DNA from: Anaerolinea sp. | Lineage (GTDB): Bacteria > Chloroflexota > Anaerolineae > Anaerolineales > Anaerolineaceae | NCBI GenBank assembly: GCA_013824865.1 | Contig: PNON01000009.1 | Location: 1 to 57,558, forward strand | Length of the DNA stretch: 57,558 nucleotides | Reading direction: 5' to 3' | Shown: piece by piece, positions 17,724-25,601 of the stretch | How the letters are laid out: each line of letters starts with the position of its first letter | Position numbering within the stretch: the stretch's first letter is position 1 | Program-made: the position numbers and the translations under genes | Notes under the pieces: generated by a model | Told to the model about the DNA's origin: nothing | What the model saw: only the letters and a program-made list of their open reading frames with translations | The model's database searches: none

Positions 17724-18773
17724 ATGAAAAAATTAACCATACCGATCATAACAATTCTTCTGGCTGCATTCTTCCTTTCCGGTTGTACCGGAGCAGGGAT
17801 CGCCACCAGCTGGCCTGGAATCACCGTCACGGAAGATACGGTGTATACCGCATACACCCAGGGTGTTTATGCTGTATCCGCTGCCAATGGCAGCCCGCTC
17901 TGGCATTATCCAGATAAAGCCGGCAAAATGACTTTTTTTGCTGCTCCTGCCCTGGCTCCGGATGACCAGCTTATTGTGGGCGATTATAGCAATTCCCTGC
18001 ATGTCATCGATACAAAGACTGGAACCGGACGCAGCATCTTTACGGCTGAAGGTAAATGGATCGCCCAGCCAATTGTGGATGGGGATATCATTTATGCAGC
18101 GAATGCCGACCGCATTTTATACGCCATCGATATGAATGGCAACCTGAAATGGAAGTTTGAAACTGGCAGCTTGCTATGGTCCAACCCCATGGTCATTGAT
18201 GGGATCGTTTACCTGGGCGCTATGGATCATTATCTATATGCACTTGACGCAAAAACCGGCCAGCAGGTGTGGAAAGCGGATGCCGGAGGCGCGATCATTG
18301 GAAACCTGGTTAATGCGAATGGCAGCATATTCCTTGGCACCATGGCCAATGAGGCTGTTTCCATCAATAAAACGGATGGAAAGATCAACTGGCGTTTCAC
18401 CGCAGGGAACGCAGTCTGGTCTGGACCGGCTATCAAGGATGGCTTCCTCTATTTTGGCGACCTGGATGGCAATTTCTATGCGTTGACTGAATCTGACCGG
18501 AAGTTACTCTGGCAGTATAAGACAGATGGCGCCATTGTGGGCACTCCTCTGCTCACCGATGCGGGTATCTTTTTCACCGTTGAAAACGGTAACTTGGTCC
18601 TGCTGGATTACACGGGCAAGCTCATCTACAGCAAAACGCTGAATGGAAAACTGTATGGAACGCCGGTGGTATCAGGAGAGCAGATCCTGGTCGGGACAAC
18701 GGACAAAGAAAAAATCCTGATTGCACTGGATTCTAACGGTAACCAAGTGTGGGTCCTCCCGCAACCTAAATAA
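17724..18773 (+). CDS. PQQ-like beta-propeller lipoprotein (BamB-like fold)
   Basis: 349 residues. A lipoprotein signal, MKKLTIPIITILLAAFFLSGC, gives a lipidated Cys at residue 21. About seven repeats of the PQQ/pyrrolo-quinoline quinone propeller type follow (for example YALDAKTGQQVWKADAGG and FYALTESDRKLLWQYKTDGA). The ATG at 17724 is preferred over an in-frame TTG at 17700 because it starts the signal peptide directly. It sits inside the yidD-yidC interval. BamB uses this fold for outer-membrane assembly, but no BAM partner is visible, so function is unknown; a scaffold or chaperone near the insertase is a possibility. Confidence 0.82.
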   Translation: MKKLTIPIITILLAAFFLSGCTGAGIATSWPGITVTEDTVYTAYTQGVYAVSAANGSPLWHYPDKAGKMTFFAAPALAPDDQLIVGDYSNSLHVIDTKTGTGRSIFTAEGKWIAQPIVDGDIIYAANADRILYAIDMNGNLKWKFETGSLLWSNPMVIDGIVYLGAMDHYLYALDAKTGQQVWKADAGGAIIGNLVNANGSIFLGTMANEAVSINKTDGKINWRFTAGNAVWSGPAIKDGFLYFGDLDGNFYALTESDRKLLWQYKTDGAIVGTPLLTDAGIFFTVENGNLVLLDYTGKLIYSKTLNGKLYGTPVVSGEQILVGTTDKEKILIALDSNGNQVWVLPQPK

Positions 18774-18784
18774 GGAAAAATGAT

Positions 18785-19567
18785 ATGTGGGATACCTTTA
18801 TTATTACCCCGTTTGTTAACGCCCTTCTCTATATCTACATGATGGTTGGACAAAATTTTGGGGTGGCGATCATCCTGTTCACCATCCTCATTCGCCTGGT
18901 CACCCATCCGTTGACTGCCCAACAAGTGAAAGGCACCAAAGGCATGCAGGCGCTGAATAGTGATCCGCGCTGGATAGAAGCCCAGAAAAAGTATAAGGGC
19001 GACAAGGAAAAGTTGTCCCAGGAGCAGATGAAATTATATAAAGAACTTGGAATTAACCCTTTCGCCTCCTGCCTCCCCACCATCATCCAGTTCCCAGTCA
19101 TCATCGGTCTTTACCAGAGCATCATGCTCACCCTGGCATCCTCTCCCATAGAACTGCTAAACCTTACCAAACACATATACCCGGGATTCCTCTCGATTTC
19201 ACAGATCATTCCGCTCGATAGTCAATTCCTGTGGATGAATCTTGGACAGCCGGAGCGGTTAAACCTGGGTTTTCTGCCATTTGGTATCCCGGTTCTGGCG
19301 ATCGTCGTCTTAATCACCACCTATCTCCAGTCTAAAGCGATGACGCCCGCTACAACAGGGTCAAAAGACCAGGGCGCGCAGATGAGCAAGATGATGAATT
19401 TGTATATGCCTTTCCTCATGTTCTACCTGGCGCTGACATTCTCCTCCGGGTTATCCCTGTACTTTGTGACCAGCAACGTTGTGGGTATCTTGCAATACGC
19501 GGCACTCGGGCAGGTGGACTTTAAAAAGATGTTCACACTACCAGCAATTTTCACAACAAAAAAATAA
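18785..19567 (+). CDS. yidC: Membrane protein insertase YidC/Oxa1 family
   Basis: 260 residues. It contains the Oxa1/YidC/Alb3 core without the large periplasmic domain of Gram-negative YidC, similar in size to monoderm-type YidC. LSQEQMKLYKELGINPFASC with CLPTIIQFPVIIGLYQSI is the conserved cytoplasmic loop and membrane segment. The conserved membrane Arg of the core is probably RLVTHPLTAQQ near residue 38. An AAGGA site lies 7 bases before the ATG. It is followed after 9 bases by jag. Confidence 0.92.
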   Translation: MWDTFIITPFVNALLYIYMMVGQNFGVAIILFTILIRLVTHPLTAQQVKGTKGMQALNSDPRWIEAQKKYKGDKEKLSQEQMKLYKELGINPFASCLPTIIQFPVIIGLYQSIMLTLASSPIELLNLTKHIYPGFLSISQIIPLDSQFLWMNLGQPERLNLGFLPFGIPVLAIVVLITTYLQSKAMTPATTGSKDQGAQMSKMMNLYMPFLMFYLALTFSSGLSLYFVTSNVVGILQYAALGQVDFKKMFTLPAIFTTKK

Positions 19568-19576
19568 TGAGGTACT

Positions 19577-20398
19577 ATGGCCGATAAACGTACATCCATG
19601 GAAGTGATTGCTGCCAGTGTCGAAGAGGCCATTGAATCAGGGCTGGCTGACATGGACTTGTCCATTGATGATGTAGATATTGAATACGTAGATGAAGGCA
19701 GCAAAGGCTTATTTGGTCTGGGTGGCCGGCAGGCGAAGATACGCATCACCCGTAAAGGCGCTCAACCCAAGATTGAAGCAGTAGTTGAGCCGATATCCCC
19801 TGTGGTCAAGCGTAAGCCAAAGGAGTCTGCCGAACCGGTTGTTCCAAAACCGGCAAAGGTGAAACCAGTAATTACTGAGGTTAGTCCGGTAAACAAAGAT
19901 GTGAAACCGATAAACAACGGTGTGGAAGACCCTGTTTTGAAGACTGCCCGTGAAACGGTATCCGAATTGCTGGAGAAGATGCACATTCATGCCCAGGTTA
20001 CGTCGACTTTCACGGAAAGCTCGGACGATAAGGATCAGCCGGGTATTTTAGTGGAAGTGACCGGTGAAGACCTGAGCATACTCATCGGTCGCAAGACAGA
20101 AACCCTTAACGCTCTGCAATATATTAGCAGCCTGATCATCGGCAAACGTCTGGAAATGTGGATGCCACTGGTGATTGATGTGGAAGGCTACCGCGCCCGA
20201 CGTGAACGCCAGCTTACCCAGTTGGCGTTGCGCATGGCAGAGCAGGCTATTGCTACCGGCCGCCGCCAGACCCTGGAACCGATGCCCGCCAATGAGCGCC
20301 GCATCATCCATATGGCGCTGCGCGACCATCCACAGGTATTCACAGAATCGACCGGGGAAGAGCCCTTCAGGAAACTGACCATCATCCCCAGGAAGTGA
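19577..20398 (+). CDS. jag: RNA-binding protein Jag/KhpB (Jag_N, KH-II, R3H)
   Basis: 273 residues. A Jag_N domain (about 5-55) ends in GSKGLFGLGGRQAKIRI. A Pro/Lys/Val-rich linker (about 60-115) precedes a KH-II domain with LSILIGRKTETLNALQYISSL (about 165-190) and an R3H domain (ANERRIIHMAL). KhpB-type proteins bind RNA with KhpA and affect cell elongation and division in Firmicutes. It is the last gene of the rpmH-yidC operon. Confidence 0.9.
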   Translation: MADKRTSMEVIAASVEEAIESGLADMDLSIDDVDIEYVDEGSKGLFGLGGRQAKIRITRKGAQPKIEAVVEPISPVVKRKPKESAEPVVPKPAKVKPVITEVSPVNKDVKPINNGVEDPVLKTARETVSELLEKMHIHAQVTSTFTESSDDKDQPGILVEVTGEDLSILIGRKTETLNALQYISSLIIGKRLEMWMPLVIDVEGYRARRERQLTQLALRMAEQAIATGRRQTLEPMPANERRIIHMALRDHPQVFTESTGEEPFRKLTIIPRK

Positions 20399-20419
20399 TC
20401 TCATTATTAAAGACCCAGG

Positions 20420-20456
20420 GCGTTTCTATCCACCGGTAGGAACGCTTTCCATTTTT
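20420..20456 (+). terminator. Probable terminator after jag
   Basis: A 9-bp stem (20420-20428 with 20437-20445, one G-T pair) and an 8-base loop, followed by a T-rich stretch ending at 20456. It lies 21 bases after the jag stop and just before the pdp ribosome site, so it may only partly stop transcription. Confidence 0.5.
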
Positions 20457-20469
20457 CAGGAGGCAAGCC

Positions 20470-21774
20470 ATGCATGCGGTGGATATCATCATCAAGGTTC
20501 GGGAACATCAGGAGCTGACAACTGAAGAGATCCAATTCTTCGTCCACGGCATTGCGGATGGCAGCATCCCCGATTACCAGATCTCTGCCTGGGCGATGGC
20601 TGTCCTTTTGAATGGGCTAACTTCGCGAGAAACGACTGACCTCACCCTGGCGATGGCTTACTCGGGCGAGATACTGGATCTCACTCCGTATGTTAAACTG
20701 GCGGTGGATAAACATTCCACCGGCGGGGTGGGGGATAAAGTCACCCTGGTCGTCGAACCCACGGTGGCTGCCTGTGGCCTGCCGGTGGCTAAAATATCCG
20801 GGCGTGGATTGGGCTTTAGCGGCGGCACGTTGGATAAATTGGAATCCATCCCCGGGTACCGAACAGATCTCAGCCAGGAGGAATTCCTGACACAGCTAAA
20901 ATCGATTGGTATCGTTCTGACCGGGCAGACCGGATCATTAGCTCCAGCTGATGGCAAGCTCTACGCACTGCGGGATGTTACCGGCACCGTGCCTTCCATC
21001 CCGCTGGTTGCTGCCTCGGTAATGGGCAAGAAGATCGCAGCCGGAGCGCAGGCGATTGTGCTGGATGTCAAAGTGGGCAATGGCGCCTTCATGACCAACA
21101 TGGAAGATGCACGAGAACTATCCAAATTAATGGTGGAGATTGGCTGCCTGATCGGACGACGGGTAACCGCACTGCTTTCGGATATGAACCAACCACTGGG
21201 CTGTGCGGTGGGCAACGCGTTGGAAGTGAAGGAAGCACTGGAAGCATTGCATGGAAATGGACCTAAAGACCTGGTGGCGCACTGCCTGACGGTGGCTGCC
21301 CACATGCTGCTACTTGGTAGCAAAGCCGCCAGCCTGGAAGAAGGTAAGCGGATGGCAAAAGAAGCCATCCAATCCGGCCGGGCGTTCGAGATGTTCCGCA
21401 AGCTTGTCATTGCCCAGGGTGGGGATGTGTCTTATGTGGATCACCCGGAAAAGTTGGCGCTAGCCGTACATATCGAAGAGGTGCTGGCTGAGCAAGGTGG
21501 ATATATCGCTGAATTCCATGCCAGGACCGTGGGCGAGGTCTCGGTGGAGATGGGCGCTGGCAGGGCAAAGAAGGGCGATGTCATTGACTATTCGGTGGGA
21601 TTGCTCATCCACAAAAAGGTGGGTGACCGGGTGGAAGCAGGCGACCTGCTCTTCACCATCCACGCCAGAGATGCTGTTTCCGCGCAGGATGCGAAGCGAA
21701 AGGTGCTGGCGGGGATCAAGTTGAGCAAAGAGCCTGTCCAACCGCTGCCGCTGTTCTATGGGGTGATAGAGTAA
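20470..21774 (+). CDS. pdp: Pyrimidine-nucleoside phosphorylase
   Basis: A 434-residue nucleoside phosphorylase II family enzyme, which cleaves uridine, thymidine or deoxyuridine with phosphate to base and (deoxy)ribose 1-phosphate. Diagnostic segments are AVDKHSTGGVGDKVTL (78-93), the signature KISGRGLGFSGGTLDKLES (107-125) and the C-terminal beta-hammerhead (EVSVEMGAGRAKKGDVIDYS). AGGAGG precedes the ATG. The last 24 bases before the end of its stop codon recur exactly at 23508-23531, beyond the accessory island. Confidence 0.93.
   Translation: MHAVDIIIKVREHQELTTEEIQFFVHGIADGSIPDYQISAWAMAVLLNGLTSRETTDLTLAMAYSGEILDLTPYVKLAVDKHSTGGVGDKVTLVVEPTVAACGLPVAKISGRGLGFSGGTLDKLESIPGYRTDLSQEEFLTQLKSIGIVLTGQTGSLAPADGKLYALRDVTGTVPSIPLVAASVMGKKIAAGAQAIVLDVKVGNGAFMTNMEDARELSKLMVEIGCLIGRRVTALLSDMNQPLGCAVGNALEVKEALEALHGNGPKDLVAHCLTVAAHMLLLGSKAASLEEGKRMAKEAIQSGRAFEMFRKLVIAQGGDVSYVDHPEKLALAVHIEEVLAEQGGYIAEFHARTVGEVSVEMGAGRAKKGDVIDYSVGLLIHKKVGDRVEAGDLLFTIHARDAVSAQDAKRKVLAGIKLSKEPVQPLPLFYGVIE
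21750..21773. repeat. Direct repeat copy 1 (3-prime end of pdp)
   Basis: A 24-base sequence formed by the last codons of pdp. It is repeated without mismatch and in the same orientation at 23508-23531, 1758 bases away. The sequence on either side of the two copies differs. Confidence 0.9.
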
Positions 21775-21844
21775 TAAATTTCGTTACCATTCAGGAGACT
21801 AGCGTACACATCGTATAACAGGTACTTGATATATTTTTGATCTA

Positions 21845-22678
21845 TTAATTCTTGTTCAATAACAAGACTTGATAGATTGTATCCAAATATCCTTTGACGG
21901 CATCTTCTGCTACTTTATCCGGTCCCTCGAAACCAAAATAAATAACGATAGTATCTCGTAAAAATGCATTTTCAATCCGGGTAATATTTGGACTTTTAGA
22001 ATTATCTGTCTTTATTGCGACTGCAACCTTTATATCATTGACAACTGTATCTTTCACAACATTCTTGCTATAAAAAACTGATGGAATACTTTCCCACATT
22101 ATTTCTGCATTTACCCGCGTGTCAAATATCCATACAGTAAGCATCCCTGTAGGTTGATTATCAGCAGACATGAAACTATATTGGAAGCAATCTTCAGCGG
22201 GTGGAGTGGTGGGTAGGTTTTTCCATAAATCTTTACCAGGTCCTACTATGGTTATTCCTTCAGGCATGGGTCCTTTTTCAATTATTGGAATGGCACGATT
22301 TAAGACCGATGTAGCTTTAGATATTATTGGAGTTGTAGTTGGTGGAATGATAGTGATTGTCGGTTCTAGAGTAACTATAGGGACATCCATGGCGTTTAAA
22401 GTAGGTTGAAACACCAACATCACTTGACTCTCAATATTTCTAAGTAACGGAATTAGGGGCGAGTTAGGAATTAATAGCAGTGTTCCAAAAACTAAAATTA
22501 GTACACCAACTAATCGAGCAATTACCATCGAGCAGGTCCTGTTTGATCTTTCTACAGATTTCGTGGTTTGACCAAGGCTAATACCGCAATTACTGCAAAA
22601 CTTAGTTTCTAATGGATATTGCTTCCCGCATTTTGAACAATAAACCACATTGGTAAAATTCTTATCATCCTCTGTCAT
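21845..22678 (-). CDS. Zinc-ribbon membrane protein of unknown function
   Basis: 277 residues. A zinc ribbon with C14, C17, C28 and C31 (YCSKCGKQ, FCSNCG) is followed by a membrane segment (about 51-70) and a Thr/Pro/Ile-rich spacer (TIIPPTTTPIIS). The exported C-terminal domain (about 130-277) was not recognised; it has alternating strands and ends in a helix. The ATG at 22678 has a GGAAGG site; an in-frame upstream ATG adds only nine residues. Its DNA is clearly richer in A+T than its neighbours. With the adjacent transposase and the direct repeats this suggests it was acquired. It may sense or bind something at the cell surface, but no function can be assigned. Confidence 0.65.
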   Translation of the reverse strand: MTEDDKNFTNVVYCSKCGKQYPLETKFCSNCGISLGQTTKSVERSNRTCSMVIARLVGVLILVFGTLLLIPNSPLIPLLRNIESQVMLVFQPTLNAMDVPIVTLEPTITIIPPTTTPIISKATSVLNRAIPIIEKGPMPEGITIVGPGKDLWKNLPTTPPAEDCFQYSFMSADNQPTGMLTVWIFDTRVNAEIMWESIPSVFYSKNVVKDTVVNDIKVAVAIKTDNSKSPNITRIENAFLRDTIVIYFGFEGPDKVAEDAVKGYLDTIYQVLLLNKN

Positions 22679-22863
22679 ATAACACCTTCCCTTGGTTTCA
22701 GGCAATGATATGAATTATTCCTCAATTAGATATCAAGCGCCCATTAATTTCATTATATCAACGTACAACCTTTTTTCAATTATAGAAAGCTTATTAATGG
22801 GTACAACTCTCTTAAAAAGTATTAGACCACATTCATTTCCTCGCAAACGCAGGTTTCATAGCG

Positions 22864-22888
22864 GGTAGGGTGCGTTCGTAACGCACCA
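22864..22888. repeat. REP-like palindrome, left copy
   Basis: An 8-bp stem (22869-22876 with 22880-22887) with a 3-base loop, preceded by GGTAG. The 25-base unit reappears in inverted orientation at 23482-23506 with one mismatch, which falls in the loop. Confidence 0.8.
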
Positions 22889-22914
22889 CAGATGATCCGA
22901 TATATAATTCAATT

Positions 22915-23465
22915 ATGCCAGAAGCTAGGAGAGCCAGGATCCAGGGTGGAACGTATTTTTTCACCATAGTTACGTTTCACCGTTTGCCGATCCTCACGGA
23001 TGACAAAGCGAGGCCGATCCTGAAAAATGCCTGGATGGATGTGATGGAACGTTTCCCGTTCATACAGGATGCAGTCTGCCTGCTTCCTGAGCACATCCAT
23101 TGTGTCTGGACCTTGCCGGATGGCGATTCGGATTATTCTATCCGGTGGAGGGAGATCAAGAGGTATTTCACCCGCGAATATCAAAGGAAATATGGGGGGG
23201 GGTTGATATTCCGGATGAGTCAAGGGTCAAACGAAGAGAGGGCACGATCTGGCAGCGCAGGTTCTGGGAGCATACCATACGGGATCAGGAGGATTTGAAC
23301 AGGCATATTGACTATATCCATTTCAATCCGGTCAAACACAGCCTAGTAAAGAGCGTATCGGAGTGGCCGTGGTCCAGTTTCCACATGTATGTGAAGGAAG
23401 GGTATTATCATGAAAGTTGGGGAGAGGGTGAGGGGTTTGCCGATGGAAAAGAATTTGGTGAATGA
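22915..23465 (+). pseudogene. REP-associated tyrosine transposase (RAYT, Y1_Tnp), frameshifted
   Basis: The product starts MPEARRARIQGGTYFFTIVT and carries the HUH motif PEHIHCVW (His-x-His), both typical of RAYT/TnpA_REP transposases. At a run of nine G (23194-23202) the frame breaks. The rest of the protein (KRREGTIWQRRFWEHTIRDQ, IDYIHFNPVKHSL, WPWSSFH) continues in the -1 frame to a TGA at 23463-23465. One more G in the run, or a -1 ribosomal slip there, would restore an intact protein of about 180 residues. RAYTs act on REP palindromes, and two such palindromes flank this gene. The change may be a true mutation, phase variation or a homopolymer sequencing error. Confidence 0.85.
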
Positions 23466-23481
23466 AAGATTGTCGTGGATA

Positions 23482-23506
23482 TGGTGCGTTGCGAACGCAC
23501 CCTACC
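23482..23506. repeat. REP-like palindrome, right copy (inverted)
   Basis: The inverse of 22864-22888 with 24 of 25 bases matching; stem 23483-23490 with 23494-23501. It ends one base before the second copy of the pdp end. Together the two palindromes bracket the transposase like a single REPtron of 643 bases. Confidence 0.8.
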
Positions 23507-23507
23507 A

Positions 23508-23531
23508 GCTGTTCTATGGGGTGATAGAGTA
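23508..23531. repeat. Direct repeat copy 2 (duplicate of the pdp 3-prime end)
   Basis: An exact 24-base copy of 21750-21773 outside any gene, directly beside the right REP palindrome. It marks the right limit of a segment of about 1.7 kb holding the zinc-ribbon gene and the transposase. Confidence 0.9.
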
Positions 23532-23902
23532 GGGCAATAGGAGTTCCCATTTGTAAGGTGGGATTATTGGTAATAGCGCGGGTGGGCTATGCCCCGTGCC
23601 TTTTACCTTTGAGTTCAGCATCCCCGCTGAACTCCACCAATAACTGTACTCAGGATTCGTATGGTAGAGCGCAGCGAAATCCAATAGTCCGGTGATCCAA
23701 GTTTGTGTTAGATTTCGCTCTGCTCAATCCAACCTAAGACTCATAATCCTTGTTTTGGGAAGATAGCTATAAGCGCTTGTTTGTGCAGTTGTTCTCACTA
23801 GCCGTGGCCTCGTGGCTGGAAGTCTCGTTTATATTTGTATCATCCACAGAAATAGTAGACAATCAGTCTATACAAATTTACAAATAGGATGATATTTTAT
23901 AT
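23532..23902. other. Gene-free stretch with a cluster of palindromes
   Basis: No credible gene is seen. Positions 23564-23643 can fold into a three-way shape: an outer stem 23564-23571 with 23636-23643 encloses one hairpin at 23576-23599 (7 bp) and another at 23611-23634 (perfect 9 bp). A further imperfect long hairpin lies at 23666-23726. These resemble non-autonomous repeat or REP/MITE debris. The rest, about 23730-23902, is unremarkable and AT-rich and presumably ends the Fe-S gene transcription unit. Confidence 0.55.
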
Positions 23903-25183
23903 TTAATCAATAGCCTTCGAAATCAGTGTTTCCAAATACCTTGATTTTACCTGCTTACTCGCAACAACCTGCTTGATGGGTGGCAGCTTCAAAATGGCTC
24001 CGAGTACCGCTGCCAGCGCGCGATGGTTCCATAATACCTGGTTATCGAAAATCAACTCCTGCAGGACTCCGCGCTCAATCGCCATCATCACCACCCGATG
24101 CACGGAATTCATGGGGGTGATCACCCGCGTCTGGCGCGAGCGCAGGCTAAGCCCGTTTCGGTTGCAGCTTCGCACGCACACTCCGCAGCCCAGGCACAAT
24201 TTGGTGTTCAAATGAGCTTTTTTACGGTTGGGTTGATGGGCATCGTTAGCTGAAACGAGGGTCATAGCTTCCACCGGGCAGGCACTGATGCATTTTCCAC
24301 ACCCGTTGCAATCCGCTTCATTGATCTCTACAATGAAATTGGTTGTGTGGACTGGGTTGAGGAAAGCAAAACGTCGTGCTGCAATCATGGCTTCACAACA
24401 GCAGCCACAGCAGTTGCAGATAAAATTGACACCCTCTCGCACATTCTCGCCAAACTGGACCAAATTGTTCTCCCAAGCTTGCTGCAGCAGGTCCAACCCT
24501 TCGGCAATATCCACCGGTCGGGCATACTCATATTTAATCAACGATTCTGCTGAGCCATTAAAGGTCATGCAGATATTCTTGGGCGCATTGCAATCTTTGC
24601 CAACATGTTCCATTTTATGCCGGCAATAACATACCCCGATCCCGCGGTGGGTGGCAGTGCGGATAACTTCGCTGGCACGTTCATAATCCAATACATACAG
24701 GGCATTCTGATTTGAAAGCACCCGTTCCTGAATAAAAGTGCGCCCAAGCTGTGTTTCACCCCTCACGAATAACTGCTTGATGAAATCCTCTTCCACATTC
24801 ATGTACTGGTAATAAAGCTCACCCAGCGCTTTCTGGTCCACATCCCCACGCAACCGCATCATCGAGAACTCAAAGAATCCTGCCATCGGGGGTGGGAGGG
24901 TGTAGTAGCTCTTGCCATTTTGTTCCACGTCCACAAGGATCGCCCGGCTGGCGAGTTCATCCAGTACTTTTTGAGCTGGTAGACTGTCCATCTTCCAGGC
25001 TTTGGCGGCAGTTTCCACGGTAAATGGTTTGATGGGGAGAAGCGCTACCAATTCAGCTTCCCTCTCACTGAAAAGGATGGCCAGTATTTTATACAAAGTA
25101 TCGCTGGAAGGGGCGCCTTGCGGAAAGCGGTTTAATCGGTCAACCAGGTGCGCGTAGCCTGATCTAAGCGTGGTATGTGACAT
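23903..25183 (-). CDS. Cysteine-rich 4Fe-4S protein with a winged-helix-like N-terminus
   Basis: 426 residues, soluble. Residues about 20-100 look like a winged-helix domain. A central cysteine set follows: C185, C187, C198, C205 (CYCRHKMEHVGKDC, NIC) and the dense cluster CNCCGCCC (C256-C263). Two classical ferredoxin motifs complete it, C292-C295-C298-C302 (CNGCGKCISACP) and C330-C333-C336-C340 (CLGCGVCVRSC). It can therefore carry two 4Fe-4S clusters plus one or more further metal sites. Related COG1145-type proteins occur in anaerobes with unknown partners. No redox operon surrounds it; the neighbours are the repeat island and ileS, divergently transcribed. Function unknown, probably electron transfer or redox-linked regulation. 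Confidence 0.75.
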   Translation of the reverse strand: MSHTTLRSGYAHLVDRLNRFPQGAPSSDTLYKILAILFSEREAELVALLPIKPFTVETAAKAWKMDSLPAQKVLDELASRAILVDVEQNGKSYYTLPPPMAGFFEFSMMRLRGDVDQKALGELYYQYMNVEEDFIKQLFVRGETQLGRTFIQERVLSNQNALYVLDYERASEVIRTATHRGIGVCYCRHKMEHVGKDCNAPKNICMTFNGSAESLIKYEYARPVDIAEGLDLLQQAWENNLVQFGENVREGVNFICNCCGCCCEAMIAARRFAFLNPVHTTNFIVEINEADCNGCGKCISACPVEAMTLVSANDAHQPNRKKAHLNTKLCLGCGVCVRSCNRNGLSLRSRQTRVITPMNSVHRVVMMAIERGVLQELIFDNQVLWNHRALAAVLGAILKLPPIKQVVASKQVKSRYLETLISKAID

Positions 25184-25274
25184 GGCTGCAATCTCTAAAT
25201 ATTTGATAGATAATAATTATAAATCAATAAGCAAAAAAGCTACATCTATTTTAAGATACACGAAACCAGGGTCA

Positions 25275-25303
25275 TTGACGCTTCCCCCCCTCTGTGGCAT
25301 AAT
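25275..25303 (+). promoter_or_regulatory. Promoter of the T-box/ileS operon
   Basis: TTGACG (25275-25280), a 17-base spacer that includes seven C in a row, and CATAAT (25298-25303). Transcription would start near 25310, at the 5-prime edge of the T-box leader. Confidence 0.7.
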
Positions 25304-25310
25304 CAGATCA

Positions 25311-25590
25311 GTTTCATATGGCGATGATGGAAACGAGTATGCCTGAAAGTATTTTCAGAGATCCCGTACTGGTGGAACACGGGAAATGGCTCAGGCTGAA
25401 AATCCTTCCGGAGCTGTAAACTGAAAAGCATTTTGCCTGAGTAAGTGCACCGGAGTTGTTCCCCGTTATCGGAACGTTGCCTGCATGAAATACATGCCGG
25501 GCATTGAGGTGCCTGTAGCAGTGCAGGAACCAGGGTGGTAGCGCGGGAAATTTCCTCTCGTCCCTGAAAAGGATGAGGGAATTTTTATTT
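25311..25590 (+). promoter_or_regulatory. T-box riboswitch, isoleucine-specific (transcription attenuation)
   Basis: The leader carries the main T-box parts in order: stem I with the GATGG...GAGTA bulge (GAGTA 25335-25339); a specifier loop with GAAA-ATC-C, putting the Ile codon ATC at 25402-25404; and the T-box sequence AGGGTGGTAGCGCGG (25532-25546), which pairs with the acceptor end of uncharged tRNA. A terminator hairpin (about 25551-25580, with a bulged C) and a T-rich tail TTTTTATTT follow. The Ile codon agrees with the downstream ileS. Uncharged tRNA-Ile should favour read-through into ileS-lspA-rluD-ltaE. Confidence 0.93.
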
Positions 25591-25601
25591 ACGGAGGTTG
25601 C

